A stretch of DNA of 64,000 bases from Rothia dentocariosa ATCC 17931. Lineage in GTDB: Bacteria; Actinomycetota; Actinomycetes; Actinomycetales; Micrococcaceae. The first letter of the stretch is position 1. Every line of letters starts with the position of its first letter. Shown piece after piece: positions 14,308 through 24,710 of the stretch. The DNA lies in contig NC_014643.1 of the NCBI RefSeq assembly GCF_000164695.2, positions 1,426,001-1,490,000 of the forward strand, given 5' to 3'. Both the position numbers and the translations under genes were made by a program. The notes beneath the pieces are model-generated. The model searched no databases and was not told where the DNA came from. It worked only from the letters and a program-made list of their open reading frames with translations.

Positions 14308-16386
14308 TTAGTTAGAAGGATCGTCAGGGTCGAAGAGTTCTGTGTCTTTAGGAATAATGAACTTAATGCCGTTATGCTCTTGTTCTTCGGTTTCGATTTT
14401 ATAAGGACTTTCTGGGTCAGCCTCGAAATTGTAGTCTGTTGGATTAACCCTGCAGGAGAACTTCGCCTCATAGGTTTCATAGTCGCAATCATCTGCTAGG
14501 AAAGTAAATGCGAATATTGGATCGCCATGGAAGGTGGTTCCGGAGAAGCTGGCGCCCCGGGTGAAAATGGCCTCAGTGAAGTCAACGCGCTCAGCGAAGG
14601 TCGCACAGGAGAAGAAAACGTACCCATCAAAGATGGATTCAGAGAAATCAAAGGTCGCCATGGAGAGCTCAGTGTACACGGTTCCGCATAAGTCATCATT
14701 ATTCACGGTGAAACTAGCCTTGGAGAAGTCAGTGTTCCCGATGAATTGCGCCTCGGAGAAATCAGCGCCCTGGATGAAGGTAGCTCCAGAGAAATCAAAG
14801 GTCGCCCCGGAGAAGTCAAATTCTGCCCCGGTGAAATCAGCGTTCCCGGTGAAGATCGCGTTGGAGAAGTTAGCGCCTTGAGTAAAGGTAGCCCCGACGA
14901 AGATAGCGTGTTGGATGAATTTAACCTCGGAGAAGTTAAAGTCTGCCTCGGTGAAATCAGCGTTCCCGGTGAAGATCGCGTTGGAGAAGTTAGCGCCTTG
15001 AGTAAAGGTAGCCCCGACGAAGATAGCGTGTTGGATGAATTTAACCTCGGAGAAGTCAAAGGGCGTTTTGGGAAAGTTATAGAATGTTTTGGGGAAGTCA
15101 GCGCTTTGAGTAAAGGTAGCCCCAAGAAAGATAGCATTCCTGGTGAATTTCGCCTCGGTGAAGTCAGCACCCTGAGTGAAGGTGGCCTCAGTAAAGTTGG
15201 CGCGTTCGGCGAAGGTCGCCCTGGAGAAACCAACCCCGGTGAAATTCGCCTCGGTGAAGTCAGCACCCTGAGTGAAGGTGGCCTCAGTAAAGTTGGCGCG
15301 TTCGGCGAAGGTCGCCCTGGAGAAACCAACCCCGGTGAAATTCGCCTTGGAGAAATCAGTATCCCGGGTGAAATTCGCCTTGGAGAAGTTAGCAATCTGG
15401 GCGAAATTTGTTCCGCAGAACTCGGCGTACCCGGAGAAAGTTGCCCCAGAGAATTGTAATGAAGCACCAAAATAACTGTAGGTAAAATCAATAGGATAGA
15501 AGAAATGGGCGTTTGAGAAATCGTAGTCAAATTTTGACCAAGGATCTTGTGTGCCGATTCCTTGTAGTCGTTCGCGTATTTCTTTGATGATGCTTTGTCG
15601 TATCTGACGTTCTTCTTCTAATGCAGCTTTATCTCGGGAAAAAGCTATTTTATTGGCATCGAACTTTTCTTTATCTCCGCCAAAATCTTTTTGTAGGTCT
15701 TTTGCGTAGGGTTTATCTAGTTGCTCAGCGCGTTCTGTAAGAAGGAAAGGTGAGCGGATATAGGCGCACAGGTTGTTAATAATGACTTGACCTTCTTTGC
15801 GACGTTCCTCAATATCGGGGATGGTCTTTTCATCTGCTAGCCATTCATCAACTAACCCTACGAGAGTATAGACACCGCCAAGGCGGATAGAAGCTTTATC
15901 GTTGGAAAGCTGTTCAATCGCTGTTGCGTATCGACTACGCCGTTCGGCATGTACCTGTCGTATATAATCCTGCTCACTTTTGGCTTTATCAGCCTCGATT
16001 TTTTCGCGTTCTTTTGCAATGTTTTCGGTAAATTGACGAGCTTGTTCGTCGAGCATCTTTGCCTGGTGACTTTGTGATGCCTGATAGTTCTGAATATCGG
16101 CGTCCGCTTTTATTCTGTCTGTTGTGTTTTTACGGTGTGTTTCCACGAGCCCCAGAACAGCAATAGTGCCACCGGTGACATAGAGGATATGAAGGCGAAG
16201 ATTCGCGTCGGTTTCACCAGTTAAACCTGTAACGTAGAGTAACCAAGGTCCAAAAATTGCCAGAGCACCACCACTAACTGCGAGCCAAACTAATAATCGT
16301 ACAAAATGCTTACTAACAAATTTCTCAGTTTTACCAATAGGATTAGTGGCGTTGGTTTCTTCGTGTTCTCTTGGTTTTTCTATCAT
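14308..16386 (-). CDS. Membrane-anchored pentapeptide-repeat protein 1
   Basis: Function unknown; 692 residues. It has two transmembrane helices (about 30-52 and 64-82, the second ending VTGGTIAVLGLVETHRKN). A charged coiled-coil-like segment follows (88-145), then a conserved cytoplasmic module from HAERRSRY (147) to about 275. About 350 residues of phenylalanine-rich pentapeptide repeats come next (pattern F-x-x-A-x, such as ADFTEANFTG), predicted to form a right-handed quadrilateral helix. A non-repeat tail ends the protein. GGAGGG lies six bases before the ATG. It is 20 bases after the paralogue stop, so both form an operon. Two blocks of repeats are duplicated almost exactly at DNA level. 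Confidence 0.88.
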   Translation of the reverse strand: MIEKPREHEETNATNPIGKTEKFVSKHFVRLLVWLAVSGGALAIFGPWLLYVTGLTGETDANLRLHILYVTGGTIAVLGLVETHRKNTTDRIKADADIQNYQASQSHQAKMLDEQARQFTENIAKEREKIEADKAKSEQDYIRQVHAERRSRYATAIEQLSNDKASIRLGGVYTLVGLVDEWLADEKTIPDIEERRKEGQVIINNLCAYIRSPFLLTERAEQLDKPYAKDLQKDFGGDKEKFDANKIAFSRDKAALEEERQIRQSIIKEIRERLQGIGTQDPWSKFDYDFSNAHFFYPIDFTYSYFGASLQFSGATFSGYAEFCGTNFAQIANFSKANFTRDTDFSKANFTGVGFSRATFAERANFTEATFTQGADFTEANFTGVGFSRATFAERANFTEATFTQGADFTEAKFTRNAIFLGATFTQSADFPKTFYNFPKTPFDFSEVKFIQHAIFVGATFTQGANFSNAIFTGNADFTEADFNFSEVKFIQHAIFVGATFTQGANFSNAIFTGNADFTGAEFDFSGATFDFSGATFIQGADFSEAQFIGNTDFSKASFTVNNDDLCGTVYTELSMATFDFSESIFDGYVFFSCATFAERVDFTEAIFTRGASFSGTTFHGDPIFAFTFLADDCDYETYEAKFSCRVNPTDYNFEADPESPYKIETEEQEHNGIKFIIPKDTELFDPDDPSN
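14829..15056 (-). repeat. Near-identical 120-base tandem duplication in the pentapeptide gene
   Basis: 14829-14936 and 14949-15056 are identical over 108 bases with a period of 120 (40 codons). Each unit encodes repeats around FIQHAIFVGATFTQGANF. Identity at third codon positions shows a recent duplication or conversion. Confidence 0.9.
15149..15346 (-). repeat. Second tandem duplication, 96-base period
   Basis: The segment starting TTCGCCTCGG at 15149 recurs at 15245 with about 100 identical bases, a period of 32 codons. Each unit encodes repeats around FSRATFAERANFTEATF. The reading frame is kept. Confidence 0.88.
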
Positions 16387-16406
16387 GATTTCCCTCCGAA
16401 ATATTT

Positions 16407-18614
16407 CTAATTGTCGATATTAAGAGGATCACAGAGGATCGCATTATCGGGTATTGTAAGTTTTATATTTCCACATGGTTTTTTATCTGTTTTTATTTTG
16501 TAAAGACTTGTATTATCTACATTGAAGCAGTGAGAATTAGTATTATATGGGTAAAAATTTTGACGGTAATAAAATACTGAATTTTGAAAATTTGGCTTGC
16601 ATATAAAGATTGTGTCACTAAAATCCGTATTCCCCCTAAAATTTGCCACTTCAAAACAACTATTTCTGTTAAATATTGCCGAATTAAAATATACATCCCT
16701 AATAAAATATGTATTTTTTAAATTGACATTTTTATTAAATGTTGTATTAACAAAGTAAGAATCTTCGTTGAAGGTAACCTCAGTAAAATCGGCTTCTTCA
16801 TTGAAAATTGCTCCGGAGAAGTCTGAGAACCCACCGAAGTAACTATAATTAAAGATGGTAGGATAAAAGAATATGCTATCTGAGAAATCATAATTAAATA
16901 ATGACCATGTCCCTGGTTTTCTAGAGTTTCTGAGGCGGTCACATACCTCTTTAATAATATTTTCACGGATTTGACGTTCTTCGTTTAGTGCCGCTTTGCT
17001 TTGTATAAAAGCCTGCCTATCTGTGTTGAACTTTTCTTTATCTCCACCAAAATCTTTATGTAAATCTTTTGTATAGGGATTATCTAGCTGTTTTGCGCGT
17101 TCTGCGAGAGGAAAAGGTGATCGAATATAGGTACATAGGTTATTAATGATAGCCTGACCTTCACTACGGCGATCTTCTATATTGGGGGTAGTCTTATCGT
17201 CTACTAACCACTCGTCTATCAGTTTGACGAGTGTATAAATACCGCCAAGGCGTACAGATGTTTTGTTGTCAGCAAGCTGTTCAATAGCTTTGGTATACCG
17301 GCTGCGTCGTTCAGCGTGAACCTGATGCTCGTGGTCTTGGTCGTTCTTGCGGCGGGTTTCACCAAGAGTGATAATTGCCAGAAGTCCACCAGTTGCTAAT
17401 AAAATCGAGTTCCTGAGTCCGCCCACTCCTGAAGTTGTACTTTTAACTGCCACAGGAAGAAGAATGGCGAGGATACCTCCCATAATTCCGGCGGTTAGAA
17501 TTCGGAAGAGAAAGTAATGGTGCTCTTTTGGAGAGCCTAGGGTTGGCAGGATAAGGAGCTTAGGGAACCATAATATTAGGGTACCTGCAATAACTAGTAT
17601 AGCTAGAGCTAAGATAAGACTAGAACTATTCTCTGGTTTGTATAGATTCTCTATCCCTTGTCCAAGACCTATTCCGATATCAGCAGAATAACCAAGAATA
17701 TTTACCGGCCATAAAATTTGAACTTCAATATAGATAAAAAGTAGCCAAAATAACAATCTCCCAAATTTCCAGAAAGTTAATTTTAGATAATCTAATTCAC
17801 GAGATGAATACAGGAATAAAAGCCTAAGAACTAATATTATGACTAATGTTAGTATAAACAAAGGAAAATTAGGAGAATTGTTAAAGGAAAATATATTTTT
17901 TAAATCTCTCCAATAATTTTCACTGTTATTTTTTAAATGGTCAATAAAGCTTATTGGACGTAATGCCCAGCTTGCCACGAGAAGGGCTATAAACCAGGTT
18001 GCACAGTGGTAATATGCATTTTTGTTGTGTGGAGATGAGAATAATCCAGGGATGGAATTTGCGACTATAGGTGGGGTAAGCGTAATAATTGTAAAAAACG
18101 AGAGATAAATAATGTTATCGGTTCTGTATAGATTATCTAATATTTTCCAAAAATCTAGTAAAGTTGAGGCGTTGGCCGAGTAACTAGGAATAAGTATCCA
18201 AAAGGATAAAATAGTGATTTCAATAAGCGTGAAAACGCCCCATAAAAACCTGGATTTTTTATATCTATATTTCTCTGCATCTTTAGTTTCCTGTCGTGCA
18301 CGGTCTTGATCGTTCTTGGCCTTTTCGAGACTATTCTTGCGGTGATATTCACCTAAGACAATAAGGCCTAAGAACCCACCGGTTGTACAGAGAAATATCC
18401 GACGCAGCGCTGCACCGTCACCGTTCTTACTGAAATCAGTATTAATGGCTAATGGGAAGAGGAAAGCCCAAGCTCCACCAAGAACAGCAAGTACACTAAC
18501 CCAAATGTAGAACGATCTTACTTTTTTGAGCCCAAACCATCTAAATATCAGGCAAAGAACAGCAATTACCGTAATAGCTCCCAGGATAGAAGCAGGTAAA
18601 AGTTGGATGGTCAC
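16407..18614 (-). CDS. Polytopic membrane pentapeptide-repeat protein 2
   Basis: Paralogue of the downstream gene, with a much larger membrane part of about ten hydrophobic segments. It has two copies of a helix ending in TGG and then RKN (CTTGGFLGLIVLGEYHRKN near residue 100; ATGGLLAIITLGETRRKN near residue 430). The shared cytoplasmic module HAERRSRYTKAIEQL follows, then a short run of degenerate pentapeptide repeats. The gene is clearly more AT-rich than its surroundings and uses many A/T-ending codons. The GTG at 18614 is preferred because GGAAGAG precedes it. A GTG at 18653 would add 13 residues. Confidence 0.85.
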   Translation of the reverse strand: MTIQLLPASILGAITVIAVLCLIFRWFGLKKVRSFYIWVSVLAVLGGAWAFLFPLAINTDFSKNGDGAALRRIFLCTTGGFLGLIVLGEYHRKNSLEKAKNDQDRARQETKDAEKYRYKKSRFLWGVFTLIEITILSFWILIPSYSANASTLLDFWKILDNLYRTDNIIYLSFFTIITLTPPIVANSIPGLFSSPHNKNAYYHCATWFIALLVASWALRPISFIDHLKNNSENYWRDLKNIFSFNNSPNFPLFILTLVIILVLRLLFLYSSRELDYLKLTFWKFGRLLFWLLFIYIEVQILWPVNILGYSADIGIGLGQGIENLYKPENSSSLILALAILVIAGTLILWFPKLLILPTLGSPKEHHYFLFRILTAGIMGGILAILLPVAVKSTTSGVGGLRNSILLATGGLLAIITLGETRRKNDQDHEHQVHAERRSRYTKAIEQLADNKTSVRLGGIYTLVKLIDEWLVDDKTTPNIEDRRSEGQAIINNLCTYIRSPFPLAERAKQLDNPYTKDLHKDFGGDKEKFNTDRQAFIQSKAALNEERQIRENIIKEVCDRLRNSRKPGTWSLFNYDFSDSIFFYPTIFNYSYFGGFSDFSGAIFNEEADFTEVTFNEDSYFVNTTFNKNVNLKNTYFIRDVYFNSAIFNRNSCFEVANFRGNTDFSDTIFICKPNFQNSVFYYRQNFYPYNTNSHCFNVDNTSLYKIKTDKKPCGNIKLTIPDNAILCDPLNIDN

Positions 18615-18852
18615 TATAATCAACTCTTCCGATGGTCTGAAGTAAATGTTCACCTTCCATCATAGGGCGAGGGTGACCGTATGCGTCGGATTTTCCGTTG
18701 TTAACCTCATATATTTCGCTGCGTAGAGATAAAAAACCCGCATCCAGGCAAGTTATCGCCCAAATAACCCCTAATTTCCGCCTATTTCCGCACCAAAATC
18801 GCCAACACATCGCCCCTTGCCACCGCACCATAACTCCCACTCACTTCAAAAA

Positions 18853-18873
18853 GTTGAGTCTTTTTCACTCAAG
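18853..18873 (+). promoter_or_regulatory. HspR operator 1 (HAIR element)
   Basis: GTTGAGT-N7-ACTCAAG matches the known actinobacterial HAIR consensus CTTGAGT-N7-ACTCAAG at 13 of 14 positions. It lies just upstream of the -35 box of dnaK. Confidence 0.9.
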
Positions 18874-18877
18874 TCTG

Positions 18878-18905
18878 TTGACATCCACCCAAACATGTGT
18901 AAAAC
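18878..18905 (+). promoter_or_regulatory. dnaK promoter
   Basis: A consensus -35 TTGACA (18878-18883) is followed after 16 bases by TAAAAC (18900-18905) as a possible -10. It is flanked by two HAIR operators, so bound HspR would block RNA polymerase. Confidence 0.7.
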
Positions 18906-18925
18906 TTGAGTACATGAGGCTCAAG
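18905..18925 (+). promoter_or_regulatory. HspR operator 2 (HAIR element)
   Basis: CTTGAGT-N7-GCTCAAG matches the HAIR consensus at 13 of 14 positions. It begins at the last base of the -10 element and covers the expected transcription start. Confidence 0.9.
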
Positions 18926-19048
18926 GGGGCACTCACCGGGCAGCATCCCAGCACATCTTCACCGTGCATGCGCTCGGTCTAAAACCCCTTACGCCCCGAA
19001 GATTTAACCAAGGAACCCGCCTCGCCAAGAAGCGGGGCATAACACTAA

Positions 19049-20911
<1,863 letters not shown>

Positions 20912-20913
20912 TC

Positions 20914-21486
20914 ATGGCTGAACACGAGAACACTGCGGGCGACCCACTGGAGGAGGCATTCAACGCCCCCGCCGCCGAGGGTCACCCCGAGGCTGAGGAA
21001 GCCCCTGCCGTAGCCGATGCTGCGGCGGGGGAAACCCCCGAGCCGAGTGAGGAAGCACCCTCAGAGGATGCGAAACTCGCGGCAGAACGCCTGGACAGCC
21101 TGCTTCGCCTGCAGGCGGAGTTCACGAACTTCAAGAACCGTGCCGCCCGCGAGAAGGAGCAGCTTCGGGAGTTCGTGGCGAGCGATATTGTGAGCCTGCT
21201 TCTGCCGGTGCTCGACGATATTGACGCCGCACGCAAGCACGGCGACCTACAGGAAGGTCCTTTCGCTGCGATCGCCACCAAGCTTGAGGAAACTCTTGGC
21301 AAGCAGGGCGTGGAACGCTTCGGTGAGGTGGGCGAGCCCTTCGACCCGAATATTCACGAAGCGGTTATGCAGCAGCCAACCGGCGAGGTAGAACCGGACC
21401 ATATTTCGATGGTTCTGCGATACGGGTACCGCGTGAAAGAGCGCGTGGTGCGCACCGCCCAGGTTGCGGTGGCTGTCGCCGAGTAA
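20914..21486 (+). CDS. grpE: Nucleotide exchange factor GrpE
   Basis: Exchanges ADP for ATP on DnaK. The 190-residue protein has an acidic disordered N-terminus rich in Ala, Glu and Pro (1-60). A long helix (RLDSLLRLQAEFTNFKNRAAREKEQ) follows. The conserved C-terminal beta domain includes FDPNIHEAVMQ and RYGYRVKERVVRTAQVAV. It starts 2 bases after the dnaK stop, so it is transcribed and probably translated with it. A terminator-like hairpin follows. Confidence 0.98.
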   Translation: MAEHENTAGDPLEEAFNAPAAEGHPEAEEAPAVADAAAGETPEPSEEAPSEDAKLAAERLDSLLRLQAEFTNFKNRAAREKEQLREFVASDIVSLLLPVLDDIDAARKHGDLQEGPFAAIATKLEETLGKQGVERFGEVGEPFDPNIHEAVMQQPTGEVEPDHISMVLRYGYRVKERVVRTAQVAVAVAE

Positions 21487-21505
21487 ACGCTCCGTAGAGC
21501 ACATA

Positions 21506-21541
21506 ACGGGCGGGTTCTTGAGGAATTGAGAGCCCGCCCGT
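21506..21541 (+). terminator. Terminator-like hairpin after grpE
   Basis: ACGGGCGGG (21506-21514) pairs with CCCGCCCGT (21533-21541), with further weaker pairs inside. It splits dnaK-grpE from dnaJ-hspR, which then need their own promoter. Confidence 0.65.
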
Positions 21542-21584
21542 TTGCCGTATATTTCCGCGGATTTTCTGGGATTTCTCTTCCAAA

Positions 21585-21605
21585 ATTGAGTCTAGTAGAC
21601 TAAAC
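21585..21605 (+). promoter_or_regulatory. Degenerate HspR operator upstream of dnaJ
   Basis: ATTGAGT-N7-ACTAAAC matches the HAIR consensus at 11 of 14 positions with the correct 7-base spacer. It is followed by an AT-rich TTTATATAGGAT that could hold a -10. This suggests dnaJ-hspR are also HspR-regulated. Confidence 0.55.
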
Positions 21606-21684
21606 TTTATATAGGATTAAAAACTAAGGTTGCGCCCTCTTAGGGGCAGTTACAAGAACCCCGGACGACGGGAAAGGAGAACAC

Positions 21685-22725
21685 ATGGCAAGCGAAAACT
21701 GGTTGTCAGAAGACTTTTACAAAACGCTCGGCGTGAAAGAAGACGCCTCTGAATCTGATATTAAAAAGGCTTACCGCAAGCTCTCACGCAAGTACCACCC
21801 CGACCTAAACCCCGGGAACGAGACAGCGGAGAAGAAATTCAAGGAAGTCTCCGAAGCCTACGATGTGCTTTCGGATAAGAAGCAGCGCGAAGAATACGAC
21901 CAGATTCGTAAATACGGTGCCGCAGGGTTCGCTAACGGCGGCTTCGGAGGCGGCGCTGGCGGATTTGGCGGTGCCGGTGGTTTCGGCGGATTTAACGGCC
22001 AAAACGTGCACTTCACAACCAGCGGCGGCGCCGAAGGTATCAACATTGAGGATCTGCTCGGCGGACTCTTCGGTGGTGGCGCTGGCGGCGCGGGTGGTTC
22101 ACGCCGTACCGCCGGGTTCACGAGCGCCGACTTTGGTGATGCCACCGGGTTCGGGGGCGCTCAAGGTTTCGGCGGCGGGCGCCAGCATACCCCGCAGGAC
22201 AACAACCTTTCCACCAGCACACGTATTACCCTGCCGCAGTCGTACACGGGCACCAAGGCGACCGTGTTCCTGCCGGACGGTACGAGTACTGAGGCGCGCA
22301 TCCCGGCGGGTGTGAAGGACGGGCAGAAAGTGCGTGTGCGTGGTAAGGGACGCCCCGGCACCGGCGGCGATCTGATGGTGACCGTGCGCGTTTCAGATGA
22401 CCCGCACTACAGCCGCGAGGGAAACAACCTGGTGCTGCGCGCCCCCGTCACCCTGGATGAGGCAGTCAACGGTGGCGTGCTGGAAGTACCCGTACCCGGC
22501 GGTAAAACCGTCAAACTGCGGCTGACCCCCGGCAGCGTGGGCCGTAAACTGCGTGCGAAAGGACGCGGGTTCACAACCAAGTCGGGCACTGGCGACCTGC
22601 TGGTGATCCCCGAGGTACACCTGCCGCAGAACCTAAGCGATGAGGCGAAGGAAGCCTTCGAGAAATTCATTGCTCTGGCACCGCAGGAGAACCCCCGTGA
22701 GGACCTTTTGAAGAAAGTTAGGTAG
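21685..22725 (+). CDS. dnaJ: Co-chaperone DnaJ without zinc finger
   Basis: Hsp40 partner of DnaK, 346 residues. The J-domain is N-terminal (about 10-75) with the HPD motif in [12 protein letters not shown] Gly/Phe-rich linker spans about 90-185. Two C-terminal substrate-binding barrels follow, with [23 protein letters not shown]. The four CxxCxGxG zinc-binding repeats of classical DnaJ are absent. It is therefore a type II J-protein although it occupies the canonical operon position. AAAGGAG precedes the ATG. hspR begins 3 bases after its stop. Confidence 0.95.
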   Translation: MASENWLSEDFYKTLGVKEDASESDIKKAYRKLSRKYHPDLNPGNETAEKKFKEVSEAYDVLSDKKQREEYDQIRKYGAAGFANGGFGGGAGGFGGAGGFGGFNGQNVHFTTSGGAEGINIEDLLGGLFGGGAGGAGGSRRTAGFTSADFGDATGFGGAQGFGGGRQHTPQDNNLSTSTRITLPQSYTGTKATVFLPDGTSTEARIPAGVKDGQKVRVRGKGRPGTGGDLMVTVRVSDDPHYSREGNNLVLRAPVTLDEAVNGGVLEVPVPGGKTVKLRLTPGSVGRKLRAKGRGFTTKSGTGDLLVIPEVHLPQNLSDEAKEAFEKFIALAPQENPREDLLKKVR

Positions 22726-22728
22726 CTT

Positions 22729-23184
22729 ATGAGTGCCCATAACAAGCAGTCGTCGGCATCTGCCTACAGCGCCGACCGGCCGGTTTTTGTGATTTCGGTA
22801 GCGGCGGAGCTGGCGGGGATGCACCCGCAGACACTCCGCCAATACGATCGCCTGGGGTTGGTGCAGCCTTCGCGTGCGCCGGGTAAGGCCAGGCGCTATT
22901 CGCAGCGCGATGTGGATTTACTTCAGCGTATTCAGCAGCTCTCGCAGGAAGGCGTTTCGCTTGAGGGAATCCGCCGGATTATTGAGCTTGAAGAGATGGT
23001 TGAGGAACACCGGGATCATATTGCCCGCCTGCAGGCTCAGCTTGAGGATGCGCACGCCAAGTTGGGGCTGGCGGAACGAGTGTTCGCGGCCAGCACCCGC
23101 GGGGATGTGGTGAACATCCAGCGGGGGCAGCGCCCGGCACCGCGCAAACGCTCCTCGGCGGTAGTGCTGTACCGGCAGAAATAG
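22729..23184 (+). CDS. hspR: Heat-shock repressor HspR
   Basis: MerR-family repressor of 151 residues that binds HAIR operators and controls the dnaK regulon. In Streptomyces it needs DnaK as co-repressor. The N-terminal winged helix-turn-helix is FVISVAAELAGMHPQTLRQYDRLGLV, with RRYSQRDVDLLQRI as the wing and helix. A coiled-coil (EMVEEHRDHIARLQAQLEDA) would mediate dimerisation. The basic C-terminal tail ends VVLYRQK. It starts 3 bases after dnaJ, so it autoregulates through the operators upstream. Confidence 0.96.
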   Translation: MSAHNKQSSASAYSADRPVFVISVAAELAGMHPQTLRQYDRLGLVQPSRAPGKARRYSQRDVDLLQRIQQLSQEGVSLEGIRRIIELEEMVEEHRDHIARLQAQLEDAHAKLGLAERVFAASTRGDVVNIQRGQRPAPRKRSSAVVLYRQK

Positions 23185-23249
23185 GGGCGGACAGCCAGTG
23201 TGGTACGGTTGATATAGCTCATCAGCCAAGATGCTGAAAGAGCATCTGG

Positions 23250-23272
23250 AACCGTTTGCTAGGCAAGCGGTT
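23250..23272. terminator. Convergent terminator hspR/trmB
   Basis: AACCGTTTGC and GCAAGCGGTT form a 10-pair stem with one G-T pair and a TAG loop, followed by CTTGCTTT. Confidence 0.7.
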
Positions 23273-23345
23273 CTTGCTTTATCTCCCTAGCTTTATTCGA
23301 TGGCGTCGCCGGAAGGTATCGTTACCCCCTTCCCTAGCAGATAAC

Positions 23346-24164
23346 TTATTTACGCCTATAGGTCAGGTCGTGGGCACGGCGGCCCGCCTCGCGAGCCTTC
23401 CTCTCAAAGCTGGTCAGGATACGCCCCTCCCAGCGCGGCGCCCAACCACCCACGGGGTCGTCCTCGGTAGCGCCTTCACCGGCATGCAGATTCTCGAAGT
23501 CGGGGTGTGCCTCCATGACATCGCGCATCACGTGAGCGTATTCTTCCCAGTCGGTAGCAAGGCGCCAGATTCCGCCGGGTTTGAGCACGCGCGCAACCTT
23601 GTCGGCAAAAGCGGGGGAGACCAGGCGGCGTTTGTGGTGGCGTGACTTGTGCCAAGGGTCGGGGAAGAAAACCCAGAGCTCATCAACCGAATTTTCTTCC
23701 AGCATGTTATCGAGCAGTTCGGGGGCGTTAGCCTGAGCGACGCGCACATTCTCAACCCCGGCCTGCCCCATCTTGAGCAGCAGATCCGCAATGCCGGGGG
23801 TATAGACCTCAACGGCAAGGAAGTTTGCCTCGGGCATTTCACAGGCGCGGTGCACGATTGCTTCACCCAGCCCGGAACCGATTTCGACCACCTGGTAGGC
23901 TTCGCGCCCGTAGATTGTGACCGGGTCGAAGGCGGCTTCGGGGGCTACAGAGGTATCTGCCCGCAGCCGGGGTATGTCGAGCACATGGGTTTGGGAGTAC
24001 GTGTCCCACGCTTTTTGGCGGCGCGAGGTCAGGCGGTCGCCGCGGCGCACGAAGGAGTAGGGCTGGCGGAAGAACTCGGGCGGTACCGTTTTCTTCTCGG
24101 GCGTCTGGGGTGCATCGGCGTTGGCTGATGCGGTGGTCTGCGCGTTCTGCTCTTGAGATGACAT
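23346..24164 (-). CDS. trmB: tRNA (guanine-N7)-methyltransferase TrmB
   Basis: Methylates G46 in the tRNA variable loop using SAM. Family motifs are VVEIGSGLGEAIVH for SAM binding, NFLAVEVYTPGIADLL, and the hallmark VFFPDPWHKSRHHKRRLVSP. Near the end is TDWEEYAHVMRDVM. The ATG at 24164 (MSSQEQNA) is preferred over a GTG at 24203, which would only add a short odd N-terminus. The first 45 residues before the conserved part are low-complexity. It is a single gene on the minus strand, convergent with hspR. Confidence 0.95.
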   Translation of the reverse strand: MSSQEQNAQTTASANADAPQTPEKKTVPPEFFRQPYSFVRRGDRLTSRRQKAWDTYSQTHVLDIPRLRADTSVAPEAAFDPVTIYGREAYQVVEIGSGLGEAIVHRACEMPEANFLAVEVYTPGIADLLLKMGQAGVENVRVAQANAPELLDNMLEENSVDELWVFFPDPWHKSRHHKRRLVSPAFADKVARVLKPGGIWRLATDWEEYAHVMRDVMEAHPDFENLHAGEGATEDDPVGGWAPRWEGRILTSFERKAREAGRRAHDLTYRRK

Positions 24165-24305
24165 ACCTATCAGGATAACGTAGCGGCGCGCGGAGAGAGG
24201 CACTGTTAAAAATTCTGGGGAGTTAAAAATTTCGGGAGCAGTTTTTCATTGTACTGAAGAAACTGCCCCCGTTTGGTCTTTGCGACCGCGAAGTCGCCGT
24301 GCAGG

Positions 24306-24710
24306 CTACTTCTTCTTGTCGGAGAACAGCAACGCCAGACCCGCGCCGAGAATCACGATGTTGTTGGCGAGCTGCTGCCCATCCTGGGTGGGGCGGAATG
24401 CGCCATCGTGCATGTCGGGGTTGCGGAAGTACATGGTCATGAGGTTCGCGCCGAAGGCTGTCAGCCCTGCACCCGCGAGGCGGGCAGGAATAAAGGGGGT
24501 CAGCAGGGTGGCGCCGAGCACGGTTTCCGAGTAGGAAATAAGTTTACCGAAGGTTTTGGGGTCGAGCTTGGCGACGGCGGGCACACCGGATGCCGCCATC
24601 TGCTGCAGATATGCGTAGGTACCTTCGTCGGCGCCGAGTTTCTTGACTCCCGCATCGAGCACAAGCGCGCCAGCGGTGAGACGCAGTGCAGCATTTGATA
24701 GTTTACCCAT
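24306..24710 (-). CDS. DoxX-like membrane protein
   Basis: Small membrane protein of 134 residues. It has three to four hydrophobic helices and the pattern LRLTAGALVLDAGVKKLG, then SYSETVLGATLLTPFIPARLAG and MYFRNPDMHDG, as in the DoxX/SURF4-like family. Members are linked to respiratory or redox roles, but the function here is unknown. The ATG at 24710 is chosen because AGGAGG lies nine bases upstream. An in-frame upstream start would add 21 polar residues. It is a single gene whose start region faces the leader of the next permease. Confidence 0.8.
   Translation of the reverse strand: MGKLSNAALRLTAGALVLDAGVKKLGADEGTYAYLQQMAASGVPAVAKLDPKTFGKLISYSETVLGATLLTPFIPARLAGAGLTAFGANLMTMYFRNPDMHDGAFRPTQDGQQLANNIVILGAGLALLFSDKKK

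Noticed and set aside
14829..15346. CRISPR-like direct repeats
   Set aside because: The repeats are contiguous, in frame and encode pentapeptides. There are no unique spacers and no cas genes.
14746..15459. Open frames on the other strand across the pentapeptide repeats
   Set aside because: They arise from the periodic DNA repeat and read as Gly/Glu repeats without a start site. The minus-strand protein has the proper fold pattern.
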